Source of the DNA: Variovorax paradoxus B4
GTDB lineage: Bacteria; Pseudomonadota; Gammaproteobacteria; Burkholderiales; Burkholderiaceae_C
Assembly (NCBI RefSeq): GCF_000463015.1
Contig: NC_022247.1
Span: 1,674,001-1,738,000, forward strand
Length of the DNA stretch: 64,000 bases
Direction: 5' to 3'
A program made the position numbers and the translations under genes. A model generated the notes under the pieces. It was not told where the DNA came from, ran no database searches, and was given only the letters and a program-made list of their open reading frames with translations. Positions within the stretch are counted from its first letter, which is position 1, and each line of letters starts with the position of its first letter. Of the stretch, positions 26,142-37,573 are shown piece by piece.

Positions 26142-26662
26142 TCGGGTTTGGTGGTGCTGCCTTCGCCGAGCACCTTTTCCATCAGGACCACGTCGCGCCA
26201 TTCGCCGAACTTCCAGCCGCAGTCCTTGAGCACGCCCACGTGCGTGAAGCCCTGGCTGCGGTGCACGCCGACCGAGCCGGCATTGGCCGAATCGCCGATG
26301 ACGGCGATCAGCTTGCGCACGCCCGCTGCCTCGGCGGCCTGCGAGAGGGCTGCCAGCAGCCGGGTACCCAGGCCCTTGCCGCGTGCGGCTTCAGACATGT
26401 AGATGGAGTCTTCGGCCGAAAAGCGGTAGGCCGGGCGCGGCTTGAACCAGTTGCAGTAGGCAAAACCCAACACTTCGCCGTTTTCTTCGGCAACGAGGTA
26501 GGGCAGGTCCTTGCCGAGCACGTCGGCGCGTCGCGCGGCCATGTCGGTGGCAGAGGGCGGTTCGGTCTCGAAGGTGCCGGTGCCGTTGAGCACGTGGTGG
26601 GCGTAGATGGCCGTGATGGCCGCGATGTCTTCGTCGCGGCTGGGGCGGATGGTGAGGGTCAT
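26138..26662 (-). CDS. GNAT family N-acetyltransferase
   Basis: A 174-residue acetyltransferase resembling phosphinothricin/L-amino acid N-acetyltransferases: IRPSRDEDIAAITAIYAHHVLNGTGTFE at the N-terminus, the acetyl-CoA loop EAARGKGLGTRLL (R/Q-x-x-G-x-G/A), and FTHVGVLKDCGWKFGEWRDVVLMEKV at the end. The acceptor is not certain. Its start at 26662 leaves a 184-base divergent region before rpsP. It overlaps the TM2 gene by four bases. Confidence 0.87.
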   Translation of the reverse strand: MTLTIRPSRDEDIAAITAIYAHHVLNGTGTFETEPPSATDMAARRADVLGKDLPYLVAEENGEVLGFAYCNWFKPRPAYRFSAEDSIYMSEAARGKGLGTRLLAALSQAAEAAGVRKLIAVIGDSANAGSVGVHRSQGFTHVGVLKDCGWKFGEWRDVVLMEKVLGEGSTTKPE

Positions 26663-26719
26663 GCAGGTGGCAAACGGATCGCGGCAAGCGCTGGAATTCG
26701 TGGAAAACGCGGGTCGGGC

Positions 26720-26725
26720 TATAAT
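26720..26725 (+). promoter_or_regulatory. candidate -10 box of the rpsP operon
   Basis: A perfect TATAAT, about 120 bases upstream of rpsP, in the divergent region with the GNAT gene. The sequence 17 bases upstream (TTCGTG) is a weak -35. It would give a leader of about 115 bases. Confidence 0.5.
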
Positions 26726-26846
26726 CGCAGGCTTTTCAGCGTGTCGCTGGCCGGGTGGCCATGTCGCGTGTCTCGACGTTGAAAGAACACTGTGAGCGGG
26801 CCTCTTGTCTAGAAAACGGGCTTGCTGCACCACCCAAGGATAAATC

Positions 26847-27110
26847 ATGGTCGTCATTCGACTCTCCCGCGGCGGCTCCAAAGGCCGTCCGTTCTTCAAC
26901 ATCGTCGTGTCGGACAAGCGCGTTCGCCGCGATGGCCGCTTCATCGAGCGCCTGGGTTTCTACAACCCGACCGCCAAGGAAAACGAAGAAAGCATCCGCA
27001 TTGCCCAGGACCGCCTGGCCTACTGGAAGAGCGTTGGCGCACAAGCTTCGCCCACGGTCCTGCGCCTGATCAAGCAAGCTGCAGCCGCAGCACCCAAGGC
27101 GGCAGCCTAA
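26847..27110 (+). CDS. rpsP: 30S ribosomal protein bS16
   Basis: Ribosomal protein of 87 residues beginning [25 protein letters not shown], with the [19 protein letters not shown] segment and an alanine-rich tail. It is the first gene of the classic rpsP-rimM-trmD-rplS cluster. The rest of the cluster follows in order on the same strand, with rimM starting 16 bases on. Confidence 0.97.
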   Translation: MVVIRLSRGGSKGRPFFNIVVSDKRVRRDGRFIERLGFYNPTAKENEESIRIAQDRLAYWKSVGAQASPTVLRLIKQAAAAAPKAAA

Positions 27111-27126
27111 GCTGCCCGGCACGGTG

Positions 27127-27681
27127 ATGTTGCCCGCACTCGAAGCCGCCGAATTGCCGGCGGATGCGATCGAGGTAGGACGCATCGCCGATGCATGGGG
27201 CATCAAGGGCTGGTTCAAGGTCCTGCCCCACAGCGCCCAGCCCGAGGCGCTTTTTTCTTCCAAGCGCTGGTTCCTGCAGGCTCCCGGAGCCTCGGCAACC
27301 GCGGCTTTCCGGCTCGCGATCCGCGAAGCCAAGGAACATTCCGACTGCATCGTCGCCTCGTCCGAGGACGTGCCCGACCGCAATGCGGCCGAGGCGCTTC
27401 GCGGCGCGCGCGTGTTCGTGCCGCGCTCGAGCTTTCCGACGGCCGGCGACGACGAGTACTACTGGGTCGACCTGATCGGCCTCGCGGTGGTCAACCGCGA
27501 AGGCGTGGCGCTCGGCACGGTGCGCGAACTGCTCGCCACCGGCCCGCAGACCACGCTGGTGCTCGCGGCCGAAGAAGACGGCAAGGCCATCGAACGCATG
27601 GTGCCCTTCGTCTCGGTTTTCGTCGACAAGGTCGACCTGGCCGGCCGCCTCATCACGGTCGACTGGCAACCCGATTTCTGA
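27127..27681 (+). CDS. rimM: ribosome maturation factor RimM
   Basis: Assists 30S assembly by binding uS19 near the head domain. The 184-residue protein has [22 protein letters not shown] in the N-terminal beta-barrel and [36 protein letters not shown] in the PRC-barrel-like C-terminus. A GTG lies directly before the ATG (27124-27129); I take the ATG. It is 16 bases after rpsP and 16 bases before trmD. Confidence 0.96.
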   Translation: MLPALEAAELPADAIEVGRIADAWGIKGWFKVLPHSAQPEALFSSKRWFLQAPGASATAAFRLAIREAKEHSDCIVASSEDVPDRNAAEALRGARVFVPRSSFPTAGDDEYYWVDLIGLAVVNREGVALGTVRELLATGPQTTLVLAAEEDGKAIERMVPFVSVFVDKVDLAGRLITVDWQPDF

Positions 27682-27697
27682 TTTGGGCCTCGCGCGC

Positions 27698-28444
27698 ATG
27701 CGCTTCGACGTCCTCACGCTGTTTCCCGAACTGTTCACGCCCTTCATGGCCAGCGGCGTGACGCGCCGCGCCTACGAGTCGAAGCAGGTCGAGGTCGTGC
27801 TCTGGAATCCGCGCGACTTCGCGCAGGGCAACTACAAGCGCGTGGATGATCGGCCTTTTGGCGGCGGCCCCGGCATGGTGATGATGGCCGAGCCGCTGTC
27901 GGCCTGCCTTGATGCGGCGCTGGCCGCGCGCGGCTCCCCGGCGCCGGTCGTGCTGTTTTCCCCCATCGGCGAGGCATTGCGCCATGAAGCGGTCGAGCGC
28001 TGGTCGGCCAGCGAAGGCGCGGTGCTGGTCTGCGGCCGCTATGAAGGCATCGACCAGCGCTTCATCGACACGCGCGTGACCCACCAGATCAGCCTCGGGG
28101 ATTTCGTTCTCTCGGGCGGCGAGATCGCGGCCATGGCGCTGCTCGATGCCGTGGCCCGGCTGCAGCCAGGCGTGCTGGGCGACGAGGCCAGCCACGTGCA
28201 GGACAGCTTCAATCCTTCGCTCGACGGCCTGCTCGACTGCCCGCACTACACCCGGCCGGAGCAATGGAACGGGCAGGGCGTGCCGGCGCCGTTGTTGTCG
28301 GGGCACCACGTGCAGATCGAGCGCTGGCGCCGCGACCAGCGGCTGGCCATCACCGCCGCCCGCCGGCCCGACCTGATTGCCGCCGCGCGTGCCGCCGGCC
28401 GCCTGAGCAAGGTCGATGAGGCAGCTCTGAAAAAAAAGCTATAA
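27698..28444 (+). CDS. trmD: tRNA (guanine-N1)-methyltransferase TrmD
   Basis: SPOUT methyltransferase that makes m1G37 next to the anticodon, preventing frameshifting. The 248-residue protein starts [16 protein letters not shown], shows [13 protein letters not shown] and the knotted SAM-binding segment [25 protein letters not shown], with HYTRPEQW near the C-terminus. A TTG at 27683 is in frame but less likely. The stop TAA overlaps a perfect TATAAT box that may drive rplS. Confidence 0.97.
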   Translation: MRFDVLTLFPELFTPFMASGVTRRAYESKQVEVVLWNPRDFAQGNYKRVDDRPFGGGPGMVMMAEPLSACLDAALAARGSPAPVVLFSPIGEALRHEAVERWSASEGAVLVCGRYEGIDQRFIDTRVTHQISLGDFVLSGGEIAAMALLDAVARLQPGVLGDEASHVQDSFNPSLDGLLDCPHYTRPEQWNGQGVPAPLLSGHHVQIERWRRDQRLAITAARRPDLIAAARAAGRLSKVDEAALKKKL

Positions 28445-28445
28445 T
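28440..28445 (+). promoter_or_regulatory. rplS: candidate internal -10 box for rplS
   Basis: A perfect TATAAT spanning the trmD stop codon. No convincing -35 is present at 17 bases (TGAGGC). If used, it would produce an rplS transcript with a leader of about 100 bases (28446-28553). Confidence 0.35.
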
Positions 28446-28553
28446 CTCCGGTTCCCCGATCCTCTGCCCGGCCGCGCCTGGCCTTGTTGCGTTCAGCAAT
28501 AAATCCGAAGGCGCCTTTTGTGTAGCGCGAGCACGATCGAATATCAGGAAATC

Positions 28554-28937
28554 ATGAACCTCATCGAAACCCTCGAGCAGGAAGAAATCGCCCGCCTCGG
28601 CAAGAAGATCCCCGATTTCATGCCCGGTGACACGGTCATCGTCAGCGTGAGCGTCGTCGAAGGCACCCGCAAGCGCGTGCAGGCCTACGAAGGCGTCGTG
28701 ATCGCCAAGCGCAATCGCGGCCTCAACAGCGGCTTCACGGTGCGCAAGATCTCCAGCGGCGAAGGCGTGGAGCGTACGTTCCAGACCTACAGCCCGCTGA
28801 TCGCCGGCATCGAAGTCAAGCGCCGTGGCGATGTCCGCCGCGCCAAGCTGTACTACCTGCGCGAGCGCAGCGGCCGTTCGGCACGCATCAAGGAAAAGCT
28901 GCCGGGCAAGTCGCAAGCAGCATCGGCCGCCAAGTAA
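28554..28937 (+). CDS. rplS: 50S ribosomal protein bL19
   Basis: Ribosomal protein at the 30S-50S interface. The 127-residue product starts [22 protein letters not shown] and has the [30 protein letters not shown] segment and [12 protein letters not shown] at the end. An AGGAA site precedes the ATG. It is separated from trmD by 109 bases, more than the other cluster gaps, and is followed by a strong terminator that closes the operon. Confidence 0.97.
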   Translation: MNLIETLEQEEIARLGKKIPDFMPGDTVIVSVSVVEGTRKRVQAYEGVVIAKRNRGLNSGFTVRKISSGEGVERTFQTYSPLIAGIEVKRRGDVRRAKLYYLRERSGRSARIKEKLPGKSQAASAAK

Positions 28938-28953
28938 GCTGCCTTCCTGCCGT

Positions 28954-28984
28954 GCAAAAAGCCGCCGCTCTGGCGGCTTTTTGC
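28954..28984 (+). terminator. rho-independent terminator after rplS
   Basis: Perfect 13-base-pair hairpin GCAAAAAGCCGCC-GCTCT-GGCGGCTTTTTGC, with a T run in the descending arm. It lies 16 bases after the rplS stop and is symmetric, so it could act on either strand. Confidence 0.93.
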
Positions 28985-29083
28985 GTTGTGCGCCGTGCAC
29001 GCTTCTTGCAAAAAGACAGCACGGCTTTTTTACGCTCTACTCTTTCACTGAAACCCTCTCACTTGACCCACTCCACCGCTCCC

Positions 29084-29803
29084 ATGCAATTCGCTCCCGT
29101 CGAACCCGTCAATGCCGTGGTGCCCCCCGCGCTGCTGCCGATCGACCCGCGCGAGGCGCCTGTGGTCGGCGGCCCTGACGGCCTGCCCGCGGTGGCGCCC
29201 GCACAGTTGGCGCCCGAGGCCCTGCGCAGGCGCTTTGCCGCGCCGCCCGAGTGGACGCCCGAGTTGCGGCGCGAACCGCGCATGACCGACCGCGCCCCGG
29301 CGCAGGCGGCCGTGCTGGTGCCCATCGTGCAGCGGCCGCAGGGCGCCACCGTGCTGTTGACCGAGCGCACGGCGCACCTGTCCAACCATTCGGGCCAGGT
29401 GGCGTTTCCGGGCGGCCGCGTCGACCCCGAGGATGCGAACGTCGCGGCGGCTGCGTTGCGCGAGGCCTGGGAAGAAGTGGGGCTCTCGGCCCGGTTCATC
29501 GAAGTGCTTGGAAGCCTTCCGACCTACACGACCATCACGTCATTCATCGTGACGCCCGTGGTCGCGCTGGTGAAGCCCGAGTTCGAGCTCACCATCAATC
29601 CCTACGAAGTGGCGCTGGCCTTCGAGGTGCCGCTGGCCTGGCTCATGGATCCGGCCAATCACCGCCGCCACACCGTGCCCGCGCCCGACGGCACCCGCCG
29701 CGAGTGGTATTCGATGCCCTACCAGGACGGCACCGAAGAGCGCTTCGTCTGGGGCGCCACCGCGGGCATGCTGCGCAATCTCTATCGCTTCCTCAGCGCC
29801 TGA
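29084..29803 (+). CDS. Nudix hydrolase, CoA pyrophosphatase type
   Basis: A 239-residue Nudix protein of the NudL/CoA-pyrophosphatase subgroup, which cleaves CoA or its derivatives. The UPF0035-like motif LLTERTAHLSNHSGQVAFPGG runs directly into the Nudix box (GGRVDPEDANVAAAALREAWEEVGL, residues ~110-135), with the ExxEE metal ligands in REAWEEVG. The first 70 residues are proline-rich. The start at 29084 is preferred because longer frames run into the terminator upstream. Confidence 0.88.
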   Translation: MQFAPVEPVNAVVPPALLPIDPREAPVVGGPDGLPAVAPAQLAPEALRRRFAAPPEWTPELRREPRMTDRAPAQAAVLVPIVQRPQGATVLLTERTAHLSNHSGQVAFPGGRVDPEDANVAAAALREAWEEVGLSARFIEVLGSLPTYTTITSFIVTPVVALVKPEFELTINPYEVALAFEVPLAWLMDPANHRRHTVPAPDGTRREWYSMPYQDGTEERFVWGATAGMLRNLYRFLSA

Positions 29804-29851
29804 TCCGAGCCGGGGCCGCGCCTGCGCAGGCGCTCTCGCTATCATCGAAGG

Positions 29852-30853
29852 ATGAGCTTCTTTGCCATCCTGTGTGCGTTGCTGATCGAGCAGGTGAGGC
29901 CGCTCGCCTCCCACAACCCGGTGTACGGCGGCGTGCTGGCCTGGACGCGCTGGACCAGCCGCAATTTCGACGCCGGCAAGCCGCACCACGGATGGGTCGC
30001 ATGGGGCCTTGCGGTGCTCATGCCGACGCTGATGACGCTGGGCATTCACCTGCTGCTGGTGTTCACGCTGGGACTGCCGTTCGCGGTGCTCTGGAGCGTT
30101 GCGGTGCTCTACGTCACGCTCGGTTTTCGGCAGTTCAGCCACCACTTCACGGACATCCGCGATGCGCTCGACGAAGGCGACGAGCCGCTGGCGCGCTCGC
30201 TGCTGGCACATTGGCAGGGTGTGGATGCGGCCGAGCTGCCGCGCAGCGAAATCGTTCGCCATGTGATCGAACATTCGGTGATTGCGGCGCATCGCCACGT
30301 GTTCGGCGTGCTGGCCTGGTTCTCGGTGCTGGCGGCCCTGGGCCTGGGGCCGGCCGGCGCGGTGTTCTATCGGATGAGCGAGTTCGTCTCGCGCTACTGG
30401 CACCACAAGAACGGCGCGGCGGTGCAGCCTTCGAGCGTCTCGGTGCAGCGGGCCGCGGAGGGCGCCTGGCACGCCATCGACTGGTTGCCTGCGCGCATCA
30501 CCGCGCTGGGCTTTGCCGTCGTCGGCAGTTTCGAAGAGGCGATCGACTGCTGGCGCAACGACGCGCGGCGCTTTCCGAGCGAGAACGACGGCGTGATCCT
30601 CGCGGCGACCTCGGGCGCCGTCAATGTGCGCTTGGGCGGCGGCGCGCTGAGCCCGATTCCGGCCACCGACCCGCTGCCGCGCGCGCAGGCTGGCGATTCG
30701 ATGGCCGATGGCCGCCGGCTCGACAGCGGCAGCACGCCGGGCCGCGAGCCCGAACCCGGCCACCTGCGCAGCGTGGTGGGCCTGGTGTGGCGCTCGGTGG
30801 TGATGTGGATGGTGCTGCTGGCCTTGCTCACGCTGGCTCGCCTGCTCGGTTGA
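29852..30853 (+). CDS. CobD/CbiB family membrane protein
   Basis: A 333-residue protein of the CobD/CbiB family, whose characterised members attach aminopropanol to cobyric acid. There are about four hydrophobic segments, with the conserved [21 protein letters not shown] and [18 protein letters not shown] segments. No other cobalamin genes are near, and related betaproteobacterial proteins may have another role. A short gap (48 bases) with a GC-rich palindrome (29818-29833) and a TATCAT box precedes it. Confidence 0.8.
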   Translation: MSFFAILCALLIEQVRPLASHNPVYGGVLAWTRWTSRNFDAGKPHHGWVAWGLAVLMPTLMTLGIHLLLVFTLGLPFAVLWSVAVLYVTLGFRQFSHHFTDIRDALDEGDEPLARSLLAHWQGVDAAELPRSEIVRHVIEHSVIAAHRHVFGVLAWFSVLAALGLGPAGAVFYRMSEFVSRYWHHKNGAAVQPSSVSVQRAAEGAWHAIDWLPARITALGFAVVGSFEEAIDCWRNDARRFPSENDGVILAATSGAVNVRLGGGALSPIPATDPLPRAQAGDSMADGRRLDSGSTPGREPEPGHLRSVVGLVWRSVVMWMVLLALLTLARLLG

Positions 30854-30872
30854 GCGGCTTTCCAGAAAAATC

Positions 30873-31961
30873 ATGACCATTCCGGCACCGGCCTTCTGGA
30901 GTCCGCGCATCGGCGCGCTCCAACCCTATGTGCCCGGCGAGCAGCCGCGCATCGAGAACCTCGTCAAGCTCAACACCAACGAGAATCCGTACCCGCCGTC
31001 GCCGCTCGCCATCGGCGCCATCCAGCAGGCGGCGGCGAACGGTCTGGAGCGCTACCCTGACCCCACCTCGCTCGCCGTGCGCGAAGCGGTGGCACGGCGG
31101 CATGGCCTGCAGGCCGACCAGGTTTTTGCAGGCAACGGTTCGGACGAGGTGCTGGCGCACGCCTTCTTCGCCTTCTTTCAGCAGGCCGAGCCGTTGCTGA
31201 TGCCCGACGTGAGCTACAGCTTCTACCGGGTCTATGCGCAGCTCTATGGCATCGACTGTGAACTGCTGCCGGTCGACGAAGGCCTGCGCATCGACGTCGA
31301 TGCGATGGCAGCCCGCGCCCGCAGCGGCTGCGCAGGCCTGGTGATCGCCAACCCGAACGCGCCCACGGGCATCGGGCTGCCGCTCGCGCGCATCGAGCAA
31401 CTGCTCGCGGCGTGCCCCGCGCGCGTGGTGCTGGTGGACGAGGCGTATGTCGATTTCGGCGGCGAGAGCGCGTTGCCGCTCGTCGGCAAATATCCGAACC
31501 TGCTGGTGGTGCAGACCTTGTCCAAGTCGCGCTCGCTGGCGGGCCTGCGGGTCGGCTTTGCCTGCGGCCAGGCGCATCTGATCGACGCCCTGGTGCGCGT
31601 CAAGGACAGCTTCAATTCCTATCCGCTCGACCGGCTTGCCACGGCGGGCGCGGTGGCGGCGCTCGAGGACGAGGCCTGGTTCAGGACCACGTGCGACAAG
31701 GTCGTCGATACCCGCGAGGGCCTCAGCCTGCAGCTCGAAGACCTGGGCTTCGAAGTGCTGCCCTCGCAAGCCAACTTCGTGTTCGTGCGCCATCCACAGC
31801 GCGATGCCGCCGAACTGGCGGCGCTGCTGCGCGAGCGCGCGGTGCTGGTGCGGCATTTCAGGCAGCCGCGCATTGCGCAGTACCTGCGCATCAGCATCGG
31901 CACGCGGGAGCAGTGCGGGGCGCTGGTGCAGGCACTCGAATCGATCCTGGGCGTTCAGTAG
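30873..31961 (+). CDS. hisC: histidinol-phosphate aminotransferase
   Basis: PLP aminotransferase of histidine biosynthesis. The 362-residue protein has [53 protein letters not shown] and the cofactor-lysine segment [17 protein letters not shown]. It follows the CobD-like gene by 19 bases. A relationship with cobalamin-type CobC/aminotransferases exists in this family, but the size and motifs fit HisC. The end overlaps the convergent rsgA by 7 bases. Confidence 0.92.
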   Translation: MTIPAPAFWSPRIGALQPYVPGEQPRIENLVKLNTNENPYPPSPLAIGAIQQAAANGLERYPDPTSLAVREAVARRHGLQADQVFAGNGSDEVLAHAFFAFFQQAEPLLMPDVSYSFYRVYAQLYGIDCELLPVDEGLRIDVDAMAARARSGCAGLVIANPNAPTGIGLPLARIEQLLAACPARVVLVDEAYVDFGGESALPLVGKYPNLLVVQTLSKSRSLAGLRVGFACGQAHLIDALVRVKDSFNSYPLDRLATAGAVAALEDEAWFRTTCDKVVDTREGLSLQLEDLGFEVLPSQANFVFVRHPQRDAAELAALLRERAVLVRHFRQPRIAQYLRISIGTREQCGALVQALESILGVQ

Positions 31962-32911
31962 CGCGACTGGCTGAGCTCGGCGAAGAGTTCGCCATAGATC
32001 TTGTAGCGCGTGGCGCTGATCGGACCAGGCTTGCCGGGCGCGTCCACGTTCGCGATCACGCCGCAGCCCGGCTCGTGCAGATGGGTGCAGTTGTAGAACT
32101 TGCAGTCGTTCGCATGCTCGGCAATGTCGGGCATCAGGCCCGCGAGCTGCATCGGCGCGATGTGGTTCAGGCCGAATTCCTGGAAGCCCGGCGAATCGAT
32201 CAGGCTGGTGGTGCGCGCCTCGTCGATCCAGTACCAAGTGGTGCTCGTGGTCGTGTGCTTGCCTGAGTTCAGTGCCTGCGAAATCTCTTGCGTCAGTACG
32301 GTCGCGCCCGGCACCAGCAGGTTGGTCAGCGTGCTCTTGCCGGCGCCCGAGGGGCCCAGCACCAGCGTGCTCTTGCCCGCGAGCAATTTCATCAGCGAGG
32401 CGTAGTCGGCTTCGCCCGATGATTTGAGCGAGAGCGGCAGCACGCCATGGTGCATGCGGCGGTAGGGCGCAAGCTTGTTCCACGCGCGCTCGAACGGCTC
32501 GGTCAGGTCGCTCTTGTTGAGCGCGATGATCGGCGTGATGCGTTCGGCTTCGGCGGCAATGAGCGCGCGCGCGAGTTGATGCTCCGAAAACTCCGGCTCG
32601 GCCGCGATCAGGATCAGCACGTGGTCGAGATTGGCCGCGAACGACTTGGTGCGGATTTCGTCCTGGCGGTAGAAGAGATTGCGCCGCGGCACGACCTCTT
32701 CGATGGTGCCCTCGTCTTCGCTGGCCTGCCAGCGCACGCGGTCGCCGACCACGGCCTGGCTCTTCTTGCCGCGCGGATGGCAGATCAGGCGCTCGCCCGC
32801 GGGCGTCTCGACCAGACAATGGCGGCCATGGCTCGCGATGACCAGGCCGTCGTGAAGAATGCGCGCGGAGGTGCCGGCCCCCTTGGCGGGAGTGCGGCCC
32901 GGCTTAGCCAA
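31955..32911 (-). CDS. rsgA: ribosome small-subunit GTPase RsgA
   Basis: Circularly permuted GTPase that helps late 30S maturation. The 318-residue protein has G4 (NKSD near residue 107) before G1 (GPSGAGKST near residue 185) and G3 (DSPG, residue 223), the permuted order of the family, plus an N-terminal OB fold and a C-terminal zinc site [16 protein letters not shown]. It ends inside the convergent hisC gene. Confidence 0.96.
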   Translation of the reverse strand: MAKPGRTPAKGAGTSARILHDGLVIASHGRHCLVETPAGERLICHPRGKKSQAVVGDRVRWQASEDEGTIEEVVPRRNLFYRQDEIRTKSFAANLDHVLILIAAEPEFSEHQLARALIAAEAERITPIIALNKSDLTEPFERAWNKLAPYRRMHHGVLPLSLKSSGEADYASLMKLLAGKSTLVLGPSGAGKSTLTNLLVPGATVLTQEISQALNSGKHTTTSTTWYWIDEARTTSLIDSPGFQEFGLNHIAPMQLAGLMPDIAEHANDCKFYNCTHLHEPGCGVIANVDAPGKPGPISATRYKIYGELFAELSQSRY

Positions 32912-32926
32912 CGGCGGGTTTCCTCA

Positions 32927-33274
32927 TCACGGTGCCGGGTTGGCCACCAGCGCGTTCGCCTGGCGCGCGCACTCGAAGTCGGTGATCGAGAGCCCGCCCA
33001 CGTCGTGCGTGTTGAAGCGCACCACGCAGCGGTTGTAGTGCACCGACAGGTCCGGGTGATGGTCCTGCGTGTGGGCGATGAAAGCCAGCGCATTCACGAA
33101 CGCGATGGTCTCGAAGTAGTTGGCGAAGCTGAAGGTCTTCTCGATGGCAACGTTGGCACCGTCGCCGTCGAGCTTCCAGCCATCGAGCTTGGCGAGGCCG
33201 GAAACGATCTCGGTGGCGCTCAGTGCGTGGCGGGGAATGTTTTTCCAGTCTTTGGGCTTGAACATGCTGCTCAT
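32927..33274 (-). CDS. phhB: 4a-hydroxytetrahydrobiopterin dehydratase (PCD/DCoH)
   Basis: Recycles oxidised pterin cofactor after aromatic hydroxylation. The 115-residue protein carries the key segment HTQDHHPDLSVHYNRCVVRFNTHDVGG with the conserved His residues and WKLDGDGANVAIEKTFSFANYFETIAFVNALA. No phenylalanine hydroxylase is adjacent. It lies 15 bases before rsgA and 26 bases after the M48 protease gene, an arrangement shared by many Burkholderiales. Confidence 0.93.
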   Translation of the reverse strand: MSSMFKPKDWKNIPRHALSATEIVSGLAKLDGWKLDGDGANVAIEKTFSFANYFETIAFVNALAFIAHTQDHHPDLSVHYNRCVVRFNTHDVGGLSITDFECARQANALVANPAP

Positions 33275-33300
33275 GGTCTCGGCTTCCGGGAAATGTCTTT

Positions 33301-34566
33301 TCAGGCTGCCGTCATGCGCGCGAGGCGCTCGGAGGCCGGAGGGTGGGAATAGTAGAACTTGACGAACACCGGGTCGGGCGTGAGCGTCGACGCGTTGTCC
33401 TGGTAGAGCTTGAGCAAGGCGGCCGACAGATCGGCACCGCTGGTTTGCGCCACCGCGTAGGCATCGGCCTCGAACTCGTGCTTGCGGGACAGTCGGGCGG
33501 GCAGCGGCGCGACGAAGAAGCCGAACACCGGCACCGCGAGCATGAAGAGCAGCAGTGCGAGTGCATCGTTCGGCGCCGTTGTCGCCATGTTGGGCTGCAC
33601 GCCGAGCCCCGTGTAGAACCAGGCCTGGGTCGACACCCAGCCCAGCAGCGCGAAGCCCGCCAGGCTCAGCGCGAACATCGCGATCAGCCGCTTCACGATG
33701 TGGCGGTGCTTGAAGTGGCCGAGCTCGTGCGCGAGCACGGCCTCGACTTCGGCCGCGTCGAGCTGGCGCAGCAGCGTGTCGTAGAACACCACGCGCTTGC
33801 TCGCACCGAAGCCGGTGAAGTACGCATTGGCATGGGCGCTGCGGGTGCTGCCGTCCATCACGAACAAGCCCTTGGCGGCAAAGCCGCAGCGCTTCATCAG
33901 CGCCGTGACGCGCTCCTTGAGCGTGGGGTCGTCGAGCGGCTTGAACTTGTTGAACAGCGGCGCGATGAAGGTGGGATACACCAGCATCCCCAGCAGGTTG
34001 AATCCCATCCACACGGCCCAGGCCCAGAGCCACCATGTGGCGCCGGCTGCGCCCATGAGCCACAGGATCAGCGCCGCAATCGGCAGGCCGATCGCGGCGC
34101 CCAGCGCCGTGGACTTGAGCGTGTCGGCCAGCCAGAGGCGAAAGGTCATCTTGTTGAAGCCGAAGCGCTCCTCGAGCCTGAAGGTCTGCCAGAGCGTGAA
34201 GGGCAGTTCGAGCAGGCCGCCGATGGCCGCAAAGGCCGCCAGCAGCGCCAGCTGCTGCACCATGCCGCCGCCGAGCCAGCCCAGCAGCAGCCTGTTGAGT
34301 ACGTCGAGCCCGCCCAGCAGCGTCCAGCCCAGCAGCAGTGCGGTGCTCCAGGCCATTTCGACCAGGCCGAAGCGCGCCTTGGCAATGGTGTAGTCGGCCG
34401 CCTTCTGGTGGGCGGCGAGGCTGATGGTGTGTTCGAAAGCCGCCGGCACCGCGCTGCGGTGCCGCGCCACGTGGCGCACCTGCCGCGAGGCGAGCCAGAA
34501 CTTCACGAGCAGGCCCGCGACCAGTGCAACGGCGAAGGCAGTGGTGAAGATGAGCGAATAGGACAT
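33301..34566 (-). CDS. M48 family zinc metallopeptidase (Ste24-like)
   Basis: Membrane-bound peptidase of 421 residues. [14 protein letters not shown] (near residue 280) is the zinc site, and EADAYAVAQ further on supplies the third ligand. About seven hydrophobic segments surround the site, as in Ste24/CAAX proteases, and [16 protein letters not shown] is typical of the family. The start ATG at 34566 is 58 bases from the divergent orn gene. Substrates are unknown; a quality-control role is likely. Confidence 0.92.
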   Translation of the reverse strand: MSYSLIFTTAFAVALVAGLLVKFWLASRQVRHVARHRSAVPAAFEHTISLAAHQKAADYTIAKARFGLVEMAWSTALLLGWTLLGGLDVLNRLLLGWLGGGMVQQLALLAAFAAIGGLLELPFTLWQTFRLEERFGFNKMTFRLWLADTLKSTALGAAIGLPIAALILWLMGAAGATWWLWAWAVWMGFNLLGMLVYPTFIAPLFNKFKPLDDPTLKERVTALMKRCGFAAKGLFVMDGSTRSAHANAYFTGFGASKRVVFYDTLLRQLDAAEVEAVLAHELGHFKHRHIVKRLIAMFALSLAGFALLGWVSTQAWFYTGLGVQPNMATTAPNDALALLLFMLAVPVFGFFVAPLPARLSRKHEFEADAYAVAQTSGADLSAALLKLYQDNASTLTPDPVFVKFYYSHPPASERLARMTAA

Positions 34567-34624
34567 GACCGGCGAGTTTAGCCCTCGGGTTCGGCCAGCG
34601 CAGACCTTCGACGACAATCCTGCA

Positions 34625-35221
34625 ATGCCCGAATCCCTCGACCCCACGACTGTCGCAACCCTGCCCGTCCTCAAGAAAAGCGACCAGAACCTGGTCTGGC
34701 TCGACTGCGAAATGAGCGGTCTCGACCCCGAGAAAGAGCGACTGCTCGAGATCGCCGTGGTCGTCACCGGCCCCGACCTCACGCCCCGCATCGATGGCCC
34801 CGTGCTGGTCATCCACCAGAGCGACGCGGTGCTCGACGCCATGGACGCCTGGAACAAGGGCACGCACGGCCGCAGCGGCCTGATCGACAAGGTGAAGGCC
34901 TCCATGCTGGACGAAGCCGCCGCCGAGCAGCAGTTGCTGGAGTTCGTGGCCCGCTATGTTCCCAAGAGCGGCTCGCCCATGTGCGGCAACACCATCGGAC
35001 AGGACCGGCGCTTCCTGGTCAAGTTCATGCCCAAGCTCGAGGCCTATTTCCACTACCGCAATCTCGACGTCAGCACCCTCAAGGAACTGGCCAAGCGCTG
35101 GAAGCCCGCCGCCTACAGCGCCTTCAAGAAGCAGCAGGCGCACACCGCGCTGGCCGACGTGCACGAGTCCATCGAGGAGCTCGCGCACTACCGGGAAACC
35201 TTTCTTCGATTGACGGATTAG
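34625..35221 (+). CDS. orn: oligoribonuclease
   Basis: 3'-5' exonuclease of the DEDDh type that degrades dinucleotides to mononucleotides, including pGpG from c-di-GMP turnover. The 198-residue protein has the [22 protein letters not shown] metal site, [14 protein letters not shown], and [18 protein letters not shown] with the final Asp/His pair. Its ATG at 34625 is chosen because upstream extension is not conserved. Confidence 0.96.
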   Translation: MPESLDPTTVATLPVLKKSDQNLVWLDCEMSGLDPEKERLLEIAVVVTGPDLTPRIDGPVLVIHQSDAVLDAMDAWNKGTHGRSGLIDKVKASMLDEAAAEQQLLEFVARYVPKSGSPMCGNTIGQDRRFLVKFMPKLEAYFHYRNLDVSTLKELAKRWKPAAYSAFKKQQAHTALADVHESIEELAHYRETFLRLTD

Positions 35222-35238
35222 GTAAAAACCCCGAGTCG

Positions 35239-35247
35239 TGCCATAAT
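35239..35247 (+). promoter_or_regulatory. candidate extended -10 promoter of the DEAD-box helicase gene
   Basis: TG-C-CATAAT matches the extended -10 form TGnTATAAT with one change. It lies just after the orn stop and about 200 bases before the helicase start. No good -35 is present, as is usual for an extended -10. Confidence 0.45.
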
Positions 35248-35454
35248 CGATGGCTTCGCTGATCTGGGGGATTTTCCGGTCAGCGTCTCTTGCATCTCCC
35301 TATCTTGCACACCGCGCCCGATCGCATCCGCTGATCAAAAAGGGCCGCAGCCTCCGGCGAAAGCCAGAAGTTGAATGTCGTTGGATGGTTGATGTTTTTA
35401 ACCACCAACGGGGCGCCGCCTACGGCAGCGCTCGCGTTTGAGATTGATATTCAC

Positions 35455-37359
<1,905 letters not shown>

Positions 37360-37400
37360 TCCATTCCAGAGCGGCCAGCCGGCCGCTTCGCCCCAAAAGA

Positions 37401-37433
37401 AAGCCCGCGCTTCGCAAGAAGCGCGGGCTTTTT
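37401..37433 (+). terminator. rho-independent terminator after the helicase gene
   Basis: Perfect 13-base-pair hairpin AAGCCCGCGCTTC-GCAA-GAAGCGCGGGCTT followed by TTT, 42 bases after the stop codon. Confidence 0.93.
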
Positions 37434-37473
37434 CATTGCGGGTTTCCGCGGGGGACATGGGCACGGAATTTGA

Positions 37474-37502
37474 TTGACACATGAATCGATGAAAAGTAAT
37501 GT
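37474..37502 (+). promoter_or_regulatory. candidate sigma-70 promoter of the opine-dehydrogenase-like operon
   Basis: A consensus -35 TTGACA (37474-37479) is followed after 17 bases by TAATGT (37497-37502), a weak -10. It lies 71 bases before the first gene of the operon and after the helicase terminator, where a new unit must start. Confidence 0.5.
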
Positions 37503-37573
37503 AATGAGGCATTGCTTCCCCGGTCCGTACCGCGGCTGCCGGTTCATCGACGTCTGCCTTTCAAATTTCGAAC

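Noticed and set aside
29818..29833. Perfect palindrome GCGCCTGCGCAGGCGC between the Nudix and CobD-like genes
   Set aside because: It has no T run for a terminator and short GC palindromes are frequent in this DNA; no role can be supported.
35210..35215. TTGACG at the end of orn as a -35 box for the helicase gene
   Set aside because: The distance to the CATAAT box is 26 bases, far more than the usual 16-18, so it is not taken as part of the promoter.
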